Shown: positions 26,266 through 34,962 of the stretch, in pieces
Layout of the letters: every line of letters begins with the position of its first letter
Numbering within the stretch: the stretch's first letter is position 1
Source of the DNA: Desulfuromonadales bacterium
GTDB lineage: Bacteria > Desulfobacterota > Desulfuromonadia > Desulfuromonadales > BM103
Assembly (NCBI GenBank): GCA_014860225.1
Contig: JACZKE010000004.1
Location: forward strand, 1 to 58,363
Direction: 5' to 3'
DNA length: 58,363 nt
Notes under the pieces: model-generated
Told to the model about the DNA's origin: nothing
The model's input: only the letters and a program-made list of their open reading frames with translations
Database searches by the model: none
Made by a program: the position numbers and the translations under genes

Positions 26266-28790
26266 GCGAACCTCGCATTCTTAAGCAAGCTTTGCGCCTG
26301 GTCAGGCGTGAACTGCGCGGGGGGCTGCGTGGTTTTGGCGTCTTTTTAACCTGCCTTTTCCTGGGCGTTTTTGCGATAAGCGCGATCGGTTCTTTTACCG
26401 AATCTGCAAAATCAGGTTTGCTTGCAGATGCCAGTACACTATTGGGCGGTGATTTTGAAGTCCGTCTGCCTCATCGGCAATTGCCTGCTGAAGTCATAGA
26501 TTTTCTCAGCAAGCGTGGTGACCTGTCACATGTTATGAGCATGCGAACCATGGTTGCTGCCGAAAATAAATCCAAACGGGTTCTTGCTGAGCTGAAAGCA
26601 GTTGACATTGCCTATCCGCTCTATGGCCGGATCGGCATCGATCCGCAACAATCAATCGCTGAGGCGCTGCAGAGCAGCGATGAATTCGGCGCTCTGGTCG
26701 AACAGCCTTTGCTGACCCGACTGAATATCAAGACAGGTGACCTGGTCAGGATCGGTTCAGCAGAGTTTCGAATCCGCGGCATCATCACGACCGAACCTGA
26801 TCGAACTCTGAACGCCTTCAACCTGGGCCCACGCCTCATGACCAGCCTTGCCGGCCTGTCTGCCACAGGCCTGGTGCAGCCCGGCAGTCTGATTTACCAC
26901 GCCTATCGTCTGCGTTTACCTGATCGCACGACTGCTGACCAGCTGAAAGAAGATCTGCAATCTCAATTCCCTGAAGTCGGCTGGCGCTTGCGCACCTGGC
27001 GTGAAGCGTCACCACGAATACGGTTCTTTCTCGACCGGATGAATCAAAATCTGACTCTGATAGGGCTCTGCGCCCTGTTGGTCGGAGGTCTTGGTGTTTC
27101 CGGAGCGGTTCGCGGCTACCTGACCGGCAAGATTAACCACATTGCAACGATGAAATGTCTTGGTGCCCCGGGGAAGCTGATATTTACGACCTACTTGATC
27201 CAGGTTCTTTTTCTGGGCGCTCTTGGATCAGTGGCAGGCCTGATCTTTGGGGCAGCCCTGCCCTACCTCCTCAAGTGGCTCATTGGTGAGCACCTGCCGA
27301 TACCACTGGCTCCTGCTATTCACTGGTACGTATTATTGAGAGCGGGCATGTTTGGCTTATTGATTGCCCTGGTTTTTTCCCTCAAGGCGCTCGGGATTAC
27401 CAGAAAAGTCTCTCCAGCGGTATTGTTCCGCAGTTACAGCGACAGCACTGACATAGATCCCGGCCGCGGTATCCAGGTAACCATTGTTATCACCGCCATC
27501 GGTCTTGCAGCACTGGCGATATTAACCAGTGCAGACCAGAAACTGGCTTTCTGGTTTATTTGCGGAGCAACCCTCTGTTTCGGCATCTTCCGTGTTGTCT
27601 CAGCCGCAGTTGTCAGATTAGCCAGGTATCTGCCGAGGCCAAACAATCCCTCATTACGCCTTGGACTCGGCAACATCCATCGACGCGGTTCCCCTGCCGG
27701 GAGTGCTCTTTTTTCTCTGGGGCTTGGCCTGACAGCCCTGGTCATTGTTGTATTGGTTCAAGCCAATCTCGGCGACATGGTCAATGAAACAGTTCCCGAT
27801 GAGGCACCCTCTTTCTTCTTTTTCGATCTGCAATCTCATCAAATTGCAAGCTTCCGGGAAACCGCAGGCAGCTTGCCCGGCATTCGCAAGATAGAACATT
27901 ATCCCACCTTGCGCGGACGTATTACGGCCATAGCCGGCATACCGGTCAGCATGGCAAAAATCGCAGAGGAGGTTCGTTGGGCAGTGCGAGGCGATCGCTT
28001 CTTGAGTTACGCGGCAGAAATGCCAGCTGAGACAAAGATTGTCAACGGCGAATGGTGGCCCGACGATTATTCAGGTGGTCCACTGGTTTCGATTACCGCA
28101 GACATCGCCAGAGGATTCGGTGTTACTGTCGGTGACACCCTGACTGTCAATGTCCTTGGACGCGAAGTCACGGCGAAAATCAGCAGCCTGAGAGAAGTGG
28201 ATTGGTCGACCCTGGACCTGAATTTCGCCGTTTTGCTTTCACCAGGCGTACTCGAAGATGCTCCGCAGACGCATATTGCAACTATACAGGTGCCGCCTGA
28301 CCAGGAAGAAACTGCTGTTACCACAATCACCGGGAAGTTTCCGAATGTCTCCGCCATCAGCACCAGGGAAATCCTGAAAAACGTATCCAATACCCTTGAC
28401 CGGATCGGCATTGCCTTCCGAAGCATGGCAGCTATTGCCTTGTTTACAGGCTTTCTGGTCCTGGCTGGAGCCGTTTCTGCTGATCAACATAAGCGTATAC
28501 ATGATGCCGTGATCTTCAAGGTCTGCGGGGCGACCCGCTTCGACATCCTGGCCGCTTTCGGCGCCGAGTTTATGATGCTTGGCCTGATTGCCGGTACAAT
28601 CAGCGCTGTGGTCGGCAGTCTGGCTGCCATGGGGATTCTGCGTGGGTTGATGAAGATGTCATTTGTCCTGCATCCTGGCACAATCATCTTGACGATTCTG
28701 ACAGGTATTGTATTGACTCTGTTGCTGGGATTGATAGGAACATGGAAGGCTCTGGGGAAGAAGCCTGCAACGTATTTGAGGGGGGAGTAA
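26262..28790 (+). CDS. YbbP-type FtsX-family ABC permease
   Basis: An 842-residue membrane protein. One N-terminal membrane segment (about 25-45) is followed by a periplasmic domain, then FtsX-type four-helix cores at about 265-400 (GGLGVSGAVRGYLTGKI) and at the C-terminus (about 710-835, VSADQHKRIHDAVIFKVCGA). A second periplasmic domain lies between them. The double-FtsX layout is the YbbP arrangement. Overlap with the ATPase gene (ATGA) indicates translational coupling. The length is normal for the family. The substrate is unknown; proximity to the esterase TesA hints at export or clearance of lipid-like compounds. Confidence 0.9.
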   Translation: MSEPRILKQALRLVRRELRGGLRGFGVFLTCLFLGVFAISAIGSFTESAKSGLLADASTLLGGDFEVRLPHRQLPAEVIDFLSKRGDLSHVMSMRTMVAAENKSKRVLAELKAVDIAYPLYGRIGIDPQQSIAEALQSSDEFGALVEQPLLTRLNIKTGDLVRIGSAEFRIRGIITTEPDRTLNAFNLGPRLMTSLAGLSATGLVQPGSLIYHAYRLRLPDRTTADQLKEDLQSQFPEVGWRLRTWREASPRIRFFLDRMNQNLTLIGLCALLVGGLGVSGAVRGYLTGKINHIATMKCLGAPGKLIFTTYLIQVLFLGALGSVAGLIFGAALPYLLKWLIGEHLPIPLAPAIHWYVLLRAGMFGLLIALVFSLKALGITRKVSPAVLFRSYSDSTDIDPGRGIQVTIVITAIGLAALAILTSADQKLAFWFICGATLCFGIFRVVSAAVVRLARYLPRPNNPSLRLGLGNIHRRGSPAGSALFSLGLGLTALVIVVLVQANLGDMVNETVPDEAPSFFFFDLQSHQIASFRETAGSLPGIRKIEHYPTLRGRITAIAGIPVSMAKIAEEVRWAVRGDRFLSYAAEMPAETKIVNGEWWPDDYSGGPLVSITADIARGFGVTVGDTLTVNVLGREVTAKISSLREVDWSTLDLNFAVLLSPGVLEDAPQTHIATIQVPPDQEETAVTTITGKFPNVSAISTREILKNVSNTLDRIGIAFRSMAAIALFTGFLVLAGAVSADQHKRIHDAVIFKVCGATRFDILAAFGAEFMMLGLIAGTISAVVGSLAAMGILRGLMKMSFVLHPGTIILTILTGIVLTLLLGLIGTWKALGKKPATYLRGE

Positions 28791-28881
28791 CAGGTTTCTG
28801 TCAGGAAGAGGTCCTTTGCCCCGATTTCTGTGTAAAATTAAATGTCGATGAAAAATTTCAATCCTTTGCAAACATATAATT

Positions 28882-29223
28882 TCAAACTTTCTTTACAAAC
28901 TCCGATTTCAACTTCATGGGGCCGATGCCGTCAATTTTGCAATCGATATCATGATCGCCATCCACCAGGCGGATATTCCTGACCTTCGTTCCAACCTTGA
29001 CCACCAGTGAAGAGCCCTTGACTTTGAGGTCTTTGATCACAGTAACGGTATCACCATTTTCAAGCACATTGCCGTTGGCGTCTTTAATGGCCCTCACCTC
29101 TTCGACACTCTCACCGGCAGTATTCATGCTCCATTCATGTGCGCACTCAGGACAAACATACAGAGCTCTGTCTTCGTAGGTGTACTCTGAACCGCATTCC
29201 GGGCATTTTGGTAGATCGCTCAT
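28882..29223 (-). CDS. yjdM: YjdM (PhnA-family) zinc-ribbon protein
   Basis: A 113-residue protein with an N-terminal zinc ribbon ([21 protein letters not shown], Cys 8, 11, 26, 29) and a C-terminal small SH3-like barrel ([17 protein letters not shown]). It matches the YjdM family, formerly called PhnA. The old name alkylphosphonate utilisation protein is not supported by known biochemistry. It stands alone and is convergent with ybbP. The upstream ribosome binding site is weak. Confidence 0.9.
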   Translation of the reverse strand: MSDLPKCPECGSEYTYEDRALYVCPECAHEWSMNTAGESVEEVRAIKDANGNVLENGDTVTVIKDLKVKGSSLVVKVGTKVRNIRLVDGDHDIDCKIDGIGPMKLKSEFVKKV

Positions 29224-29520
29224 ATTCTATAATTCACTTTCTCTTTGATTGACAAAACGATTAAACACAAAAGATAAGCTTTTTCCATTAGTAGCTGATT
29301 CTCTTTTATCTCTACAGCAACATTGGCGCAACCATATACATGCCTTCGATGGTCGCGACAGGATTGCGCATATCCAGAGATGATCTCAATGCGCTCCACT
29401 GCATCGGCAACCAGTTCCTAGTAGCCTACGCTCATGGGCTATTCTTTTCCTTGTAGTTGTATGTTCGGATTCCAATATACCAACAAACCTGCCGTAACAG
29501 GAAGACTTTAGAACAATTAA

Positions 29521-30426
29521 TCAGATTTGCCGGGCTCTTAAAGACCTGCGGCAGATCAATGGCCAGACTTCAGAGACAATCATGCCGGCAACTATCATGC
29601 AACCTCCAAACCAACCGACTGTTGTTAAACGATCTCCGGCCAGCCAGACTGAAAAGATCGTTGCGAAAACAGGTTCTAGTGTATAGATCAGTGCCGCACG
29701 GGTCGGTGTAGTACGATTTTGAAAAGTGGTCATTGCCCAGAATGCATAGGCTGTCGCGAAGACCGAAGTGATAATGAACGCAAAAACCAGTGAACTGGTC
29801 CATGTCTGCGGCCAGGATACCGGCTCAAACACCAGACTGCCAAAACAACCGAGCACTGCCATAGTGGCAATTTGTACAAAAGTCAGAGCCCGGGCATCGT
29901 AACCTTTGGTAAAGGCATCGAGCCCGATGATGTGCAGGGCAACAAAGCCAGAGCAGATCACGACCAGAAAATCACCGAAGCTGATCGTCCAGGGGGTATG
30001 CCAGGTCAACAGGAAGAGGCCGAGCAAAGCCAGGCAGACGCCGACTTTCGAACCGAATGCAGCCGGTTTTTTCAACAACGGACCGGCCATAAGCGGCACC
30101 CAAACCACACCGAGTGCTGTCAGAAACCCGGTATTGGCCGAGGAAGTGCGCTCCAGGCCAAAAGTCTGAAAGAGATAAGAGAAAAACAGTAAAGTCCCGA
30201 GCAGAACGCCGATACGCCAGCCGCGCCGATCGAGAGAAGTAAGGCCGCGGCGGCCGGCAACAAACGCCAGAAGGATGGCCGCTATGGCAAATCGCACCCA
30301 GAGAAAGGCCATAACCGGCATCTCATTGATGGCATCCTTGACGATCGGAAAAGTCGCTCCCCAGAAAAGTGTGACAGTTGCCAGCATGAATTCGGCAAAA
30401 AGCTGTTGTTTGCTTTTCTGATCCAT
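29521..30426 (-). CDS. EamA-family drug/metabolite exporter
   Basis: A 301-residue inner-membrane protein with ten predicted helices in two EamA repeats: about 12-140 (TLFWGATFPIVKDAI) and 155-290 (ALIYTLEPVFATIFSVWLAG). The motif LEPVFA in the second repeat is typical of DMT transporters, which export amino acids, metabolites or drugs. The substrate cannot be told. A second EamA exporter lies at 46631-45750. About 297 bp with no recognisable gene separate it from yjdM. Confidence 0.87.
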   Translation of the reverse strand: MDQKSKQQLFAEFMLATVTLFWGATFPIVKDAINEMPVMAFLWVRFAIAAILLAFVAGRRGLTSLDRRGWRIGVLLGTLLFFSYLFQTFGLERTSSANTGFLTALGVVWVPLMAGPLLKKPAAFGSKVGVCLALLGLFLLTWHTPWTISFGDFLVVICSGFVALHIIGLDAFTKGYDARALTFVQIATMAVLGCFGSLVFEPVSWPQTWTSSLVFAFIITSVFATAYAFWAMTTFQNRTTPTRAALIYTLEPVFATIFSVWLAGDRLTTVGWFGGCMIVAGMIVSEVWPLICRRSLRARQI

Positions 30427-30478
30427 GCAAAATCACTGAAAAACGGTTAGGAGTATTTATGAGCTGCAAACGAGCTAG

Positions 30479-30616
30479 TTTTCGTCCGGAAACGGCCCTT
30501 TTCCGCAATCTCTGCGTCAATCGGCGGATTTGATTGTGCGGCGTAAAATACTACGCCTCCGCTCAAATCCTTGATTTCCTTGACCTTGCGAAAAATTGCT
30601 CGTTTCCGGACGAAAA
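30479..30616. repeat. R1 MITE-like repeat, copy a
   Basis: 138 bp bounded by perfect 16-bp terminal inverted repeats TTTTCGTCCGGAAACG and CGTTTCCGGACGAAAA. No coding capacity. About 94 percent matches copy b by eye, in inverted orientation. It is followed at 30632-30644 by the short motif TGGAGTTTCCGGA also found beside copy b. Confidence 0.85.
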
Positions 30617-30673
30617 CTGTGCATCTGTAACTGGAGTTTCCGGATGGCAACGAGCTAGTTTCCGTATGGACGT

Positions 30674-30737
30674 GAGCTAAAATCTGTTCTCAAACAACCA
30701 ATTTTTCGTTTCAGCCCGTATAGTCAACAGACTCCTG
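30674..30737. repeat. R2 repeat, partial copy
   Basis: GAGCTAAAATCTGTTCTCAA...CGTATAGTCAACAGACTC corresponds to the right-hand part of the full R2 at 57361-57525. The left half is missing and it lies directly behind the R1 copy. Confidence 0.7.
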
Positions 30738-30834
30738 AGTCAGCTACGGTCTTGTTTCGAACGAAGGCGCTATGGTATAAGCAGAGGTCATTGAATTCAA
30801 TAGTTATTTCACTTAAGTAGCGTGGGAGCTTGTC

Positions 30835-30990
30835 ATGGATCGTGTCAAGCGTGAACCGATCGAAGTCATTTGTCCAAAGTGTCGCTATACAGAGATTATT
30901 TACCTGCCGATCGAGGACCTGCCCCGCTGCCCTCATTGCAACGTGCAGATGTCTATCTCGGAGCTTCTCGATGAAGGCAAGTCATATTAA
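30835..30990 (+). CDS. Small zinc-ribbon protein (51 aa)
   Basis: ATG at 30835 with GGGAG 7 nt upstream, stop TAA at 30988-30990. The 51-residue product has two CxxC knuckles (ICPKCRYTE and RCPHCNVQ, Cys 13, 16, 32, 35) spaced like a rubredoxin-type or other single zinc ribbon. Charged N- and C-termini surround it. I do not recognise a named family. It lies 60 bp upstream of the amino-acid-binding protein gene in the same direction, and a small hairpin separates them. A regulatory or metal-binding role is possible but unproven. Confidence 0.72.
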   Translation: MDRVKREPIEVICPKCRYTEIIYLPIEDLPRCPHCNVQMSISELLDEGKSY

Positions 30991-31000
30991 ACATTTAACT

Positions 31001-31015
31001 GCCGAACCGTTCGGC
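31001..31015 (+). terminator. Small hairpin between zinc-ribbon gene and binding-protein gene
   Basis: GCCGAA CCG TTCGGC, a perfect 6-bp stem 10 nt past the stop. The T run comes 14 nt later, so termination is probably partial. Confidence 0.4.
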
Positions 31016-31050
31016 TGAACTATCCTTATTTTTTTCCAGGAGGAACAACC

Positions 31051-31851
31051 ATGAAACAAGTCAAACTTCTGATCGCCTGCCTGCTGGCACTGTGTGTGCT
31101 TCTTCCCGGCTTGGCCACGGCTGACACCCTCGACGACATTCTTGAGCGCGGTACCCTGCGTGTCGGCATGGAGCCTGGTTACATGCCCTTTGAAATGACC
31201 AACAAAAGAGGTGAGATTGTTGGTTTCGATGTCGACATGGCCAAACGTATGGCAAAGGCCATGGGCGTCGAATTAGAACTGGTCAGCACTGCCTGGGACG
31301 GCATCATCCCGGCCCTGATCACCAAAAAATTCGACATTATCATGAGTGGCATGACCCTGACCCAGGAGCGCAACATGAAGATCGGCTTTGCCGATCCTTA
31401 TATTGTGATTGGGCAAAGCATTCTGGTTGACAAGAAACTGGCCGGCGAAATCAAGTCTTACAAGGATCTGAACAACAAAAAGTACAAGGTCGCCTCTAAG
31501 CTCGGCACTACCGGTGAGCAGGCCACCAAGCGCATGATCCCGAACGCAACTTATATTTCTTTCGAGACCGAACAGGAAGGCGTCATGGATCTGCTTAACG
31601 GCAAAATCGACGCTTTCATTTATGACCTCCCCTTCAACGCCATCGCTTTTGCTGAAAAGGGCCAGGAGAAACTTGTTTTACTCGATGAACCTTTCACTTA
31701 TGAGCCATTGGCCTGGGCAGTCAACAAAGACAACTTCAACCTCGTCAACTGGCTGAACAACTTTCTGGTTCAAACCAAAAATGATGGGACCTACGACAAA
31801 ATCTACAAGAAGTGGTTCCTGAGTGACGAATGGCTTAAAGACCTTCAGTAA
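31051..31851 (+). CDS. Amino-acid ABC transporter substrate-binding protein
   Basis: A 266-residue periplasmic binding protein of family 3 (GlnH/HisJ-like). A signal peptide (1-24, ending TATA) precedes the mature protein, which begins TLDDILERGTLRVGMEPGY. The hinge and ligand features include GFDVDMAKRMA, WDGIIPALITKKFDIIMSGM (about 81-100) and VASKLGTTGEQ. Strong AGGAGG lies 8 nt before the ATG. It delivers a polar amino acid, perhaps glutamine or another, to the permease encoded 3'. The gene is bracketed by inverted R1 repeats. Confidence 0.93.
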   Translation: MKQVKLLIACLLALCVLLPGLATADTLDDILERGTLRVGMEPGYMPFEMTNKRGEIVGFDVDMAKRMAKAMGVELELVSTAWDGIIPALITKKFDIIMSGMTLTQERNMKIGFADPYIVIGQSILVDKKLAGEIKSYKDLNNKKYKVASKLGTTGEQATKRMIPNATYISFETEQEGVMDLLNGKIDAFIYDLPFNAIAFAEKGQEKLVLLDEPFTYEPLAWAVNKDNFNLVNWLNNFLVQTKNDGTYDKIYKKWFLSDEWLKDLQ

Positions 31852-31863
31852 CATGAACTGACA

Positions 31864-31903
31864 ATGGCGGGGCAGTTGTTTTTTTTCAGAACAACCCCGC
31901 CAT
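31864..31903 (+). terminator. Hairpin between binding-protein and permease genes
   Basis: ATGGCGGGG..GTTGTT / AACAAC..CCCGCCAT form a long stem 12 nt after the binding-protein stop, followed by CTTTCT. Such structures usually let binding protein be made in excess over the membrane parts. Confidence 0.6.
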
Positions 31904-31954
31904 CTTTCTGCCTGAAACGTTACCACCCGGAAACTCCGGACAACATAGGCACAG

Positions 31955-32093
31955 TTTTCGATCTGGAAACGAGCAATTTTTCGCAAGGTCAAGAAAATCA
32001 AGGATTTGAGCGGAGGCGTAGTCCTTTACGCCGCACAATCAAATCCGCCGATTGACGCAGAGATTGCGGAAAAGGGCCGTTTCCGGACAAAAA
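31955..32093. repeat. R1 MITE-like repeat, copy b (inverted)
   Basis: 139 bp, inverted relative to copy a at 30479-30616. The terminal repeats are slightly degenerate (TTTTCGATCTGGAAACG and CGTTTCCGGACAAAAA). It lies between the binding-protein gene and the permease gene and is read-through open in the permease frame, which falsely lengthens that frame by 36 codons. Confidence 0.85.
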
Positions 32094-32113
32094 CTGAAAC
32101 AGGAATTGACACG

Positions 32114-33073
32114 TTGAAGACTAACAAAAGCGTCTGGCCCTGGCATTTTCTTACGATCGCCATCCTCTTCATGATGGTCGCGGGCCTGTGGGTCGCCACC
32201 AAAAAAATTGATTACACCTGGCGCTGGAACCGCATTCCCCAGTACTTTTTCTATCATGACGAGACCCTGGTCCCGGCACCGTTTGATGGCCGCGTTGCAT
32301 CGTTATCGCAAAATGGCAATACAACGCAAATCAAGCTGACCGGTGAAGATGATGAAGAAAAAGTGTTTCGGGTAGACAGCGAATCCGTGCAGGTCAGTGA
32401 AAATGATGACCTGTTTCAGGGTGATTCCCTCGGCTCGACGTTCCAATGGCGCGCCGGTCCGCTCATGGTCGGCTTGTGGAACACCCTCTGGATTTCTGCG
32501 GCAGCAAGTGTTATCGGCATGATTATCGGTCTGGTCACCGGCTTGTGCCGGGTCTCCAACAACCCGACCCTGCGCAGTCTCTCAATCACTTATATTGAGT
32601 TGATTCGCGGTACCCCGCTGCTGGTACAGATATTTATTTTTTATTTCTTCCTCGGTACCGTACTGGACATCAGCCGGATTATTGCCGGCATCAGTGCTCT
32701 GGCTATCTTTGCCGGGGCCTATGTCGCAGAGATTATCCGCGCCGGCATCCAGTCGATTCCCAAGGGGCAGATGGAAGCCGCCCGCTCTCTCGGCATGAAC
32801 GTACCCCAGGCCATGGTGCATATTGTCCTGCCACAGGCCTTTAAGCGCACCCTGCCGCCATTGGCAGGTCAATTCATCAGCCTGATCAAGGATTCGTCAC
32901 TGGTTTCAATTATTGCCATTACCGACCTGACCAAGAGTGGCCGGGAAGTTATTACCTCAACCTTTGCTACCTTTGAGATATGGTTCGTCGTCGCCCTCCT
33001 CTATCTTATGATGACGTCGGTCTTGTCCCAGGTGATTGCATGGGTTGAACGGAGGCTTGCAATCAGTGATTAA
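32114..33073 (+). CDS. Amino-acid ABC transporter permease with periplasmic insertion
   Basis: A 319-residue permease of the GlnP/HisMQ type. I chose the TTG at 32114 (product begins [12 protein letters not shown]) with AGGAA 8 nt upstream. An open frame reaches 32006 but that part is R1 repeat DNA. TM1 is about 9-29. Residues 30-115 form an unusual insertion ([32 protein letters not shown]) before the standard permease core ([17 protein letters not shown] loop at [13 protein letters not shown]). The insertion looks like a beta-rich barrel of the lipoyl/HlyD type and should face the periplasm. The ATPase gene overlaps its end. Confidence 0.88.
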   Translation: MKTNKSVWPWHFLTIAILFMMVAGLWVATKKIDYTWRWNRIPQYFFYHDETLVPAPFDGRVASLSQNGNTTQIKLTGEDDEEKVFRVDSESVQVSENDDLFQGDSLGSTFQWRAGPLMVGLWNTLWISAAASVIGMIIGLVTGLCRVSNNPTLRSLSITYIELIRGTPLLVQIFIFYFFLGTVLDISRIIAGISALAIFAGAYVAEIIRAGIQSIPKGQMEAARSLGMNVPQAMVHIVLPQAFKRTLPPLAGQFISLIKDSSLVSIIAITDLTKSGREVITSTFATFEIWFVVALLYLMMTSVLSQVIAWVERRLAISD

Positions 33074-33800
33074 GACAGTCGACCTGAAAAAAACGTTTAT
33101 CGGCCGCGGTCAGACGGTGTACGCTGTCGACGGCGTTACCTCTCATATCAAGCCCAGTGAAGTTGTGGTCGTCATCGGCCCGTCGGGTTCGGGGAAATCA
33201 ACATACCTGCGCTGCCTCAACGGTCTCGAAACCTTTACCTCCGGTCACATCATGATCGATGGAATCGACCTTGCGTCCAAAAAGACTGACCTTAACAAGG
33301 TTCGCCGGGAAGTCGGGATGGTCTTTCAGCAATTCAACCTTTTTCCACACAAGACCGTCCTTGAAAACATTGTCCTGGCTCAGAAAGTGGTGCGCAAGCG
33401 TAAGCGTGCGGAAGCCGAAGAGAAGGCCCGTATGTTGCTGCAGAAGGTCGGTATTGCCGAGAAGGAGAATGAGTACCCGATTCGCCTTTCCGGCGGCCAG
33501 CAGCAACGCGTTGCCATAGCACGAGCGCTGGCCATGGATCCGAAGATAATGCTCTTTGACGAACCGACCAGCGCACTCGACCCCGAGATGGTTGGCGAAG
33601 TACTGGAAGTCATGAAGCAGTTGGCCCGCGAAGGGATGACCATGGTCGTTGTCACCCATGAAATGGGGTTTGCCCGGGAAGTGGCCGACCGTGTGCTCTT
33701 TATGGACCAGGGGAAGGTGGTTGAAGAAGGTACTCCGGAACACTTTTTTACAGCCCCCCAGGAAGAACGTACCAAAGCTTTCTTGAGGCAGGTTCTTTAA
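33066..33800 (+). CDS. Amino-acid ABC transporter ATPase (GlnQ-like)
   Basis: A 244-residue ATPase. I chose GTG at 33066 (product [11 protein letters not shown]) with GGAGG 9 nt upstream, overlapping the permease stop by 8 nt. Walker A is [11 protein letters not shown], the Q-loop is [16 protein letters not shown], the signature is [19 protein letters not shown], Walker B is [14 protein letters not shown] and the H-loop is VTHEM. It powers polar amino-acid uptake together with the two genes upstream. A terminator follows at 33826. Confidence 0.94.
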   Translation: MIKTVDLKKTFIGRGQTVYAVDGVTSHIKPSEVVVVIGPSGSGKSTYLRCLNGLETFTSGHIMIDGIDLASKKTDLNKVRREVGMVFQQFNLFPHKTVLENIVLAQKVVRKRKRAEAEEKARMLLQKVGIAEKENEYPIRLSGGQQQRVAIARALAMDPKIMLFDEPTSALDPEMVGEVLEVMKQLAREGMTMVVVTHEMGFAREVADRVLFMDQGKVVEEGTPEHFFTAPQEERTKAFLRQVL

Positions 33801-33825
33801 CAGTGCGGCAACAGAATGCATTGAC

Positions 33826-33848
33826 AAGGGCGCTTTCGGGTGCCCTTT
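33826..33848 (+). terminator. Terminator of the amino-acid ABC operon
   Basis: AAGGGCGC TTTCG GGTGCCCTT followed by TTCT, 25 nt after the ATPase stop. Confidence 0.75.
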
Positions 33849-33890
33849 TCTACATTTTGTCCTCGCCATTCACGGTAAAGACAAACATTT

Positions 33891-34586
33891 ATGAATGACA
33901 CCAACAAGCTGATATGGCGACGGGGAGCAGCGGCGGCCTGGCCAATCTGCCTCGGTTATTTCCCCATCGGTCTGGCCCTCGGCGTCCTGGCACAGAAAGC
34001 CGGTCTGCCATGGTGGGCTGTGGCCATGATGTCGGTGATGGTCTTTGCCGGCAGCGCACAGTTTATCTGCGTTGCCATGATAGCCGCCGGAGCGACGACT
34101 CCGGCCATCATTCTGACAACCTTCGTGGTCAACCTGCGGCATGTATTGATGAGTTCGGCATTAGCCATCTATCTAAAGGGAGTGAATCGTAAGTTTCTGG
34201 CAGTCTACGCCTACGGCGTGACCGACGAGAGTTTCGCTGTCAACCTGACCCGTTTTCGCGAGGGTCAATGGGATAGATGGCGGGCCCTGATCGTCAACCA
34301 TGTCGCCAATTCCGTCTGGATTCTGGCAACGGTCTGTGGAGCCCTGGCGGGTCAGTTTGTTCCTCAGGGAGCATTAGGCATCGACTATGCCCTGACCGGG
34401 ATGTTCATTTGCCTGTTGGTCTTTCAGCTGCAGGGAGGAATCTACATCATCACCGGAATGCTTGCTGCAGCGTTTTCAATTTTCTGGTTCCTGTTGATCC
34501 CTGGAGACTCCTATATTGTAGGCGCCTCAATGAGCGCAGCAACCATTGGATACCTTTTGAAGAGGCTCTATCGGAGGGACAATTGA
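33891..34586 (+). CDS. azlC: Branched-chain amino-acid exporter large subunit AzlC
   Basis: A 231-residue inner-membrane protein of the AzlC/YgaZ family. It has about seven helices, with PICLGYFPIGLALGVLAQKAG near the N-terminus and VFAGSAQFICVAMIAAG (about 61-77) as the family signature. With AzlD it exports branched-chain amino acids or methionine. The ATG at 33891 has a weak ribosome binding site. The azlD start overlaps its stop. Confidence 0.93.
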   Translation: MNDTNKLIWRRGAAAAWPICLGYFPIGLALGVLAQKAGLPWWAVAMMSVMVFAGSAQFICVAMIAAGATTPAIILTTFVVNLRHVLMSSALAIYLKGVNRKFLAVYAYGVTDESFAVNLTRFREGQWDRWRALIVNHVANSVWILATVCGALAGQFVPQGALGIDYALTGMFICLLVFQLQGGIYIITGMLAAAFSIFWFLLIPGDSYIVGASMSAATIGYLLKRLYRRDN

Positions 34587-34903
34587 GCTTCGGCGATTAC
34601 CTGATCCTCTTCGGCGGAATGGGCCTGGTTACCTACCTTCCCCGGTCCCTGCCGCTGCTCTACCTGGCTCACAAGAGGATGCCGCAGTGGTTGATTGATT
34701 GGCTCGGTTTGATTCCTGTGGCGATTCTCAGTGCCCTGCTTGCCCCCTCGCTGTTTACCGATGCAGCAACACGCAGTCTTGCCTTCGGCAAACTGGAATT
34801 GCTGGTGGCTGTTCCAACACTGATTTTTGCCCTGAAAACCCGTAGTCTTGGCGGGACGGTCCTGGTGGGAATGCTGCTTTATTGGTTGGGTGGGATAGTT
34901 TGA
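34583..34903 (+). CDS. azlD: Branched-chain amino-acid exporter small subunit AzlD
   Basis: A 106-residue protein with four short hydrophobic helices. It starts at TTG 34583, overlapping the azlC stop (TTGA), with GGAGG 5 nt upstream. The AzlD features YLPRSLPLLYL and SALLAPSLF are present. The frame stays open upstream inside azlC, but that extension is not related to AzlD. Confidence 0.92.
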   Translation: MSFGDYLILFGGMGLVTYLPRSLPLLYLAHKRMPQWLIDWLGLIPVAILSALLAPSLFTDAATRSLAFGKLELLVAVPTLIFALKTRSLGGTVLVGMLLYWLGGIV

Positions 34904-34912
34904 ACGTCGGGG

Positions 34913-34962
34913 GCTGGAGGCTGGGGACTGGTTTTTGCCGTTGCCAGCCCCCAGTCTCCAGC
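34913..34962. terminator. Large hairpin between convergent azlD and SDR genes
   Basis: GCTGGAGGCTGGGGACTGG and CCAGCCCCCAGTCTCCAGC are inverted repeats matching at 17 of 19 positions, placed between convergent stops. It probably terminates both. The GGCTGGAGGCTGG motif is echoed as tandem CCAGCCT units at 45713. Confidence 0.65.

Noticed and set aside
29224-29520. Possible small gene on the minus strand (frame around ELVADAVERI)
   Set aside because: No start with ribosome binding site and no family resemblance; a TAG precedes the readable part.
32006-32113. N-terminal extension of the permease
   Set aside because: These 36 codons are the R1 repeat read in frame; TTG 32114 has a proper ribosome binding site.
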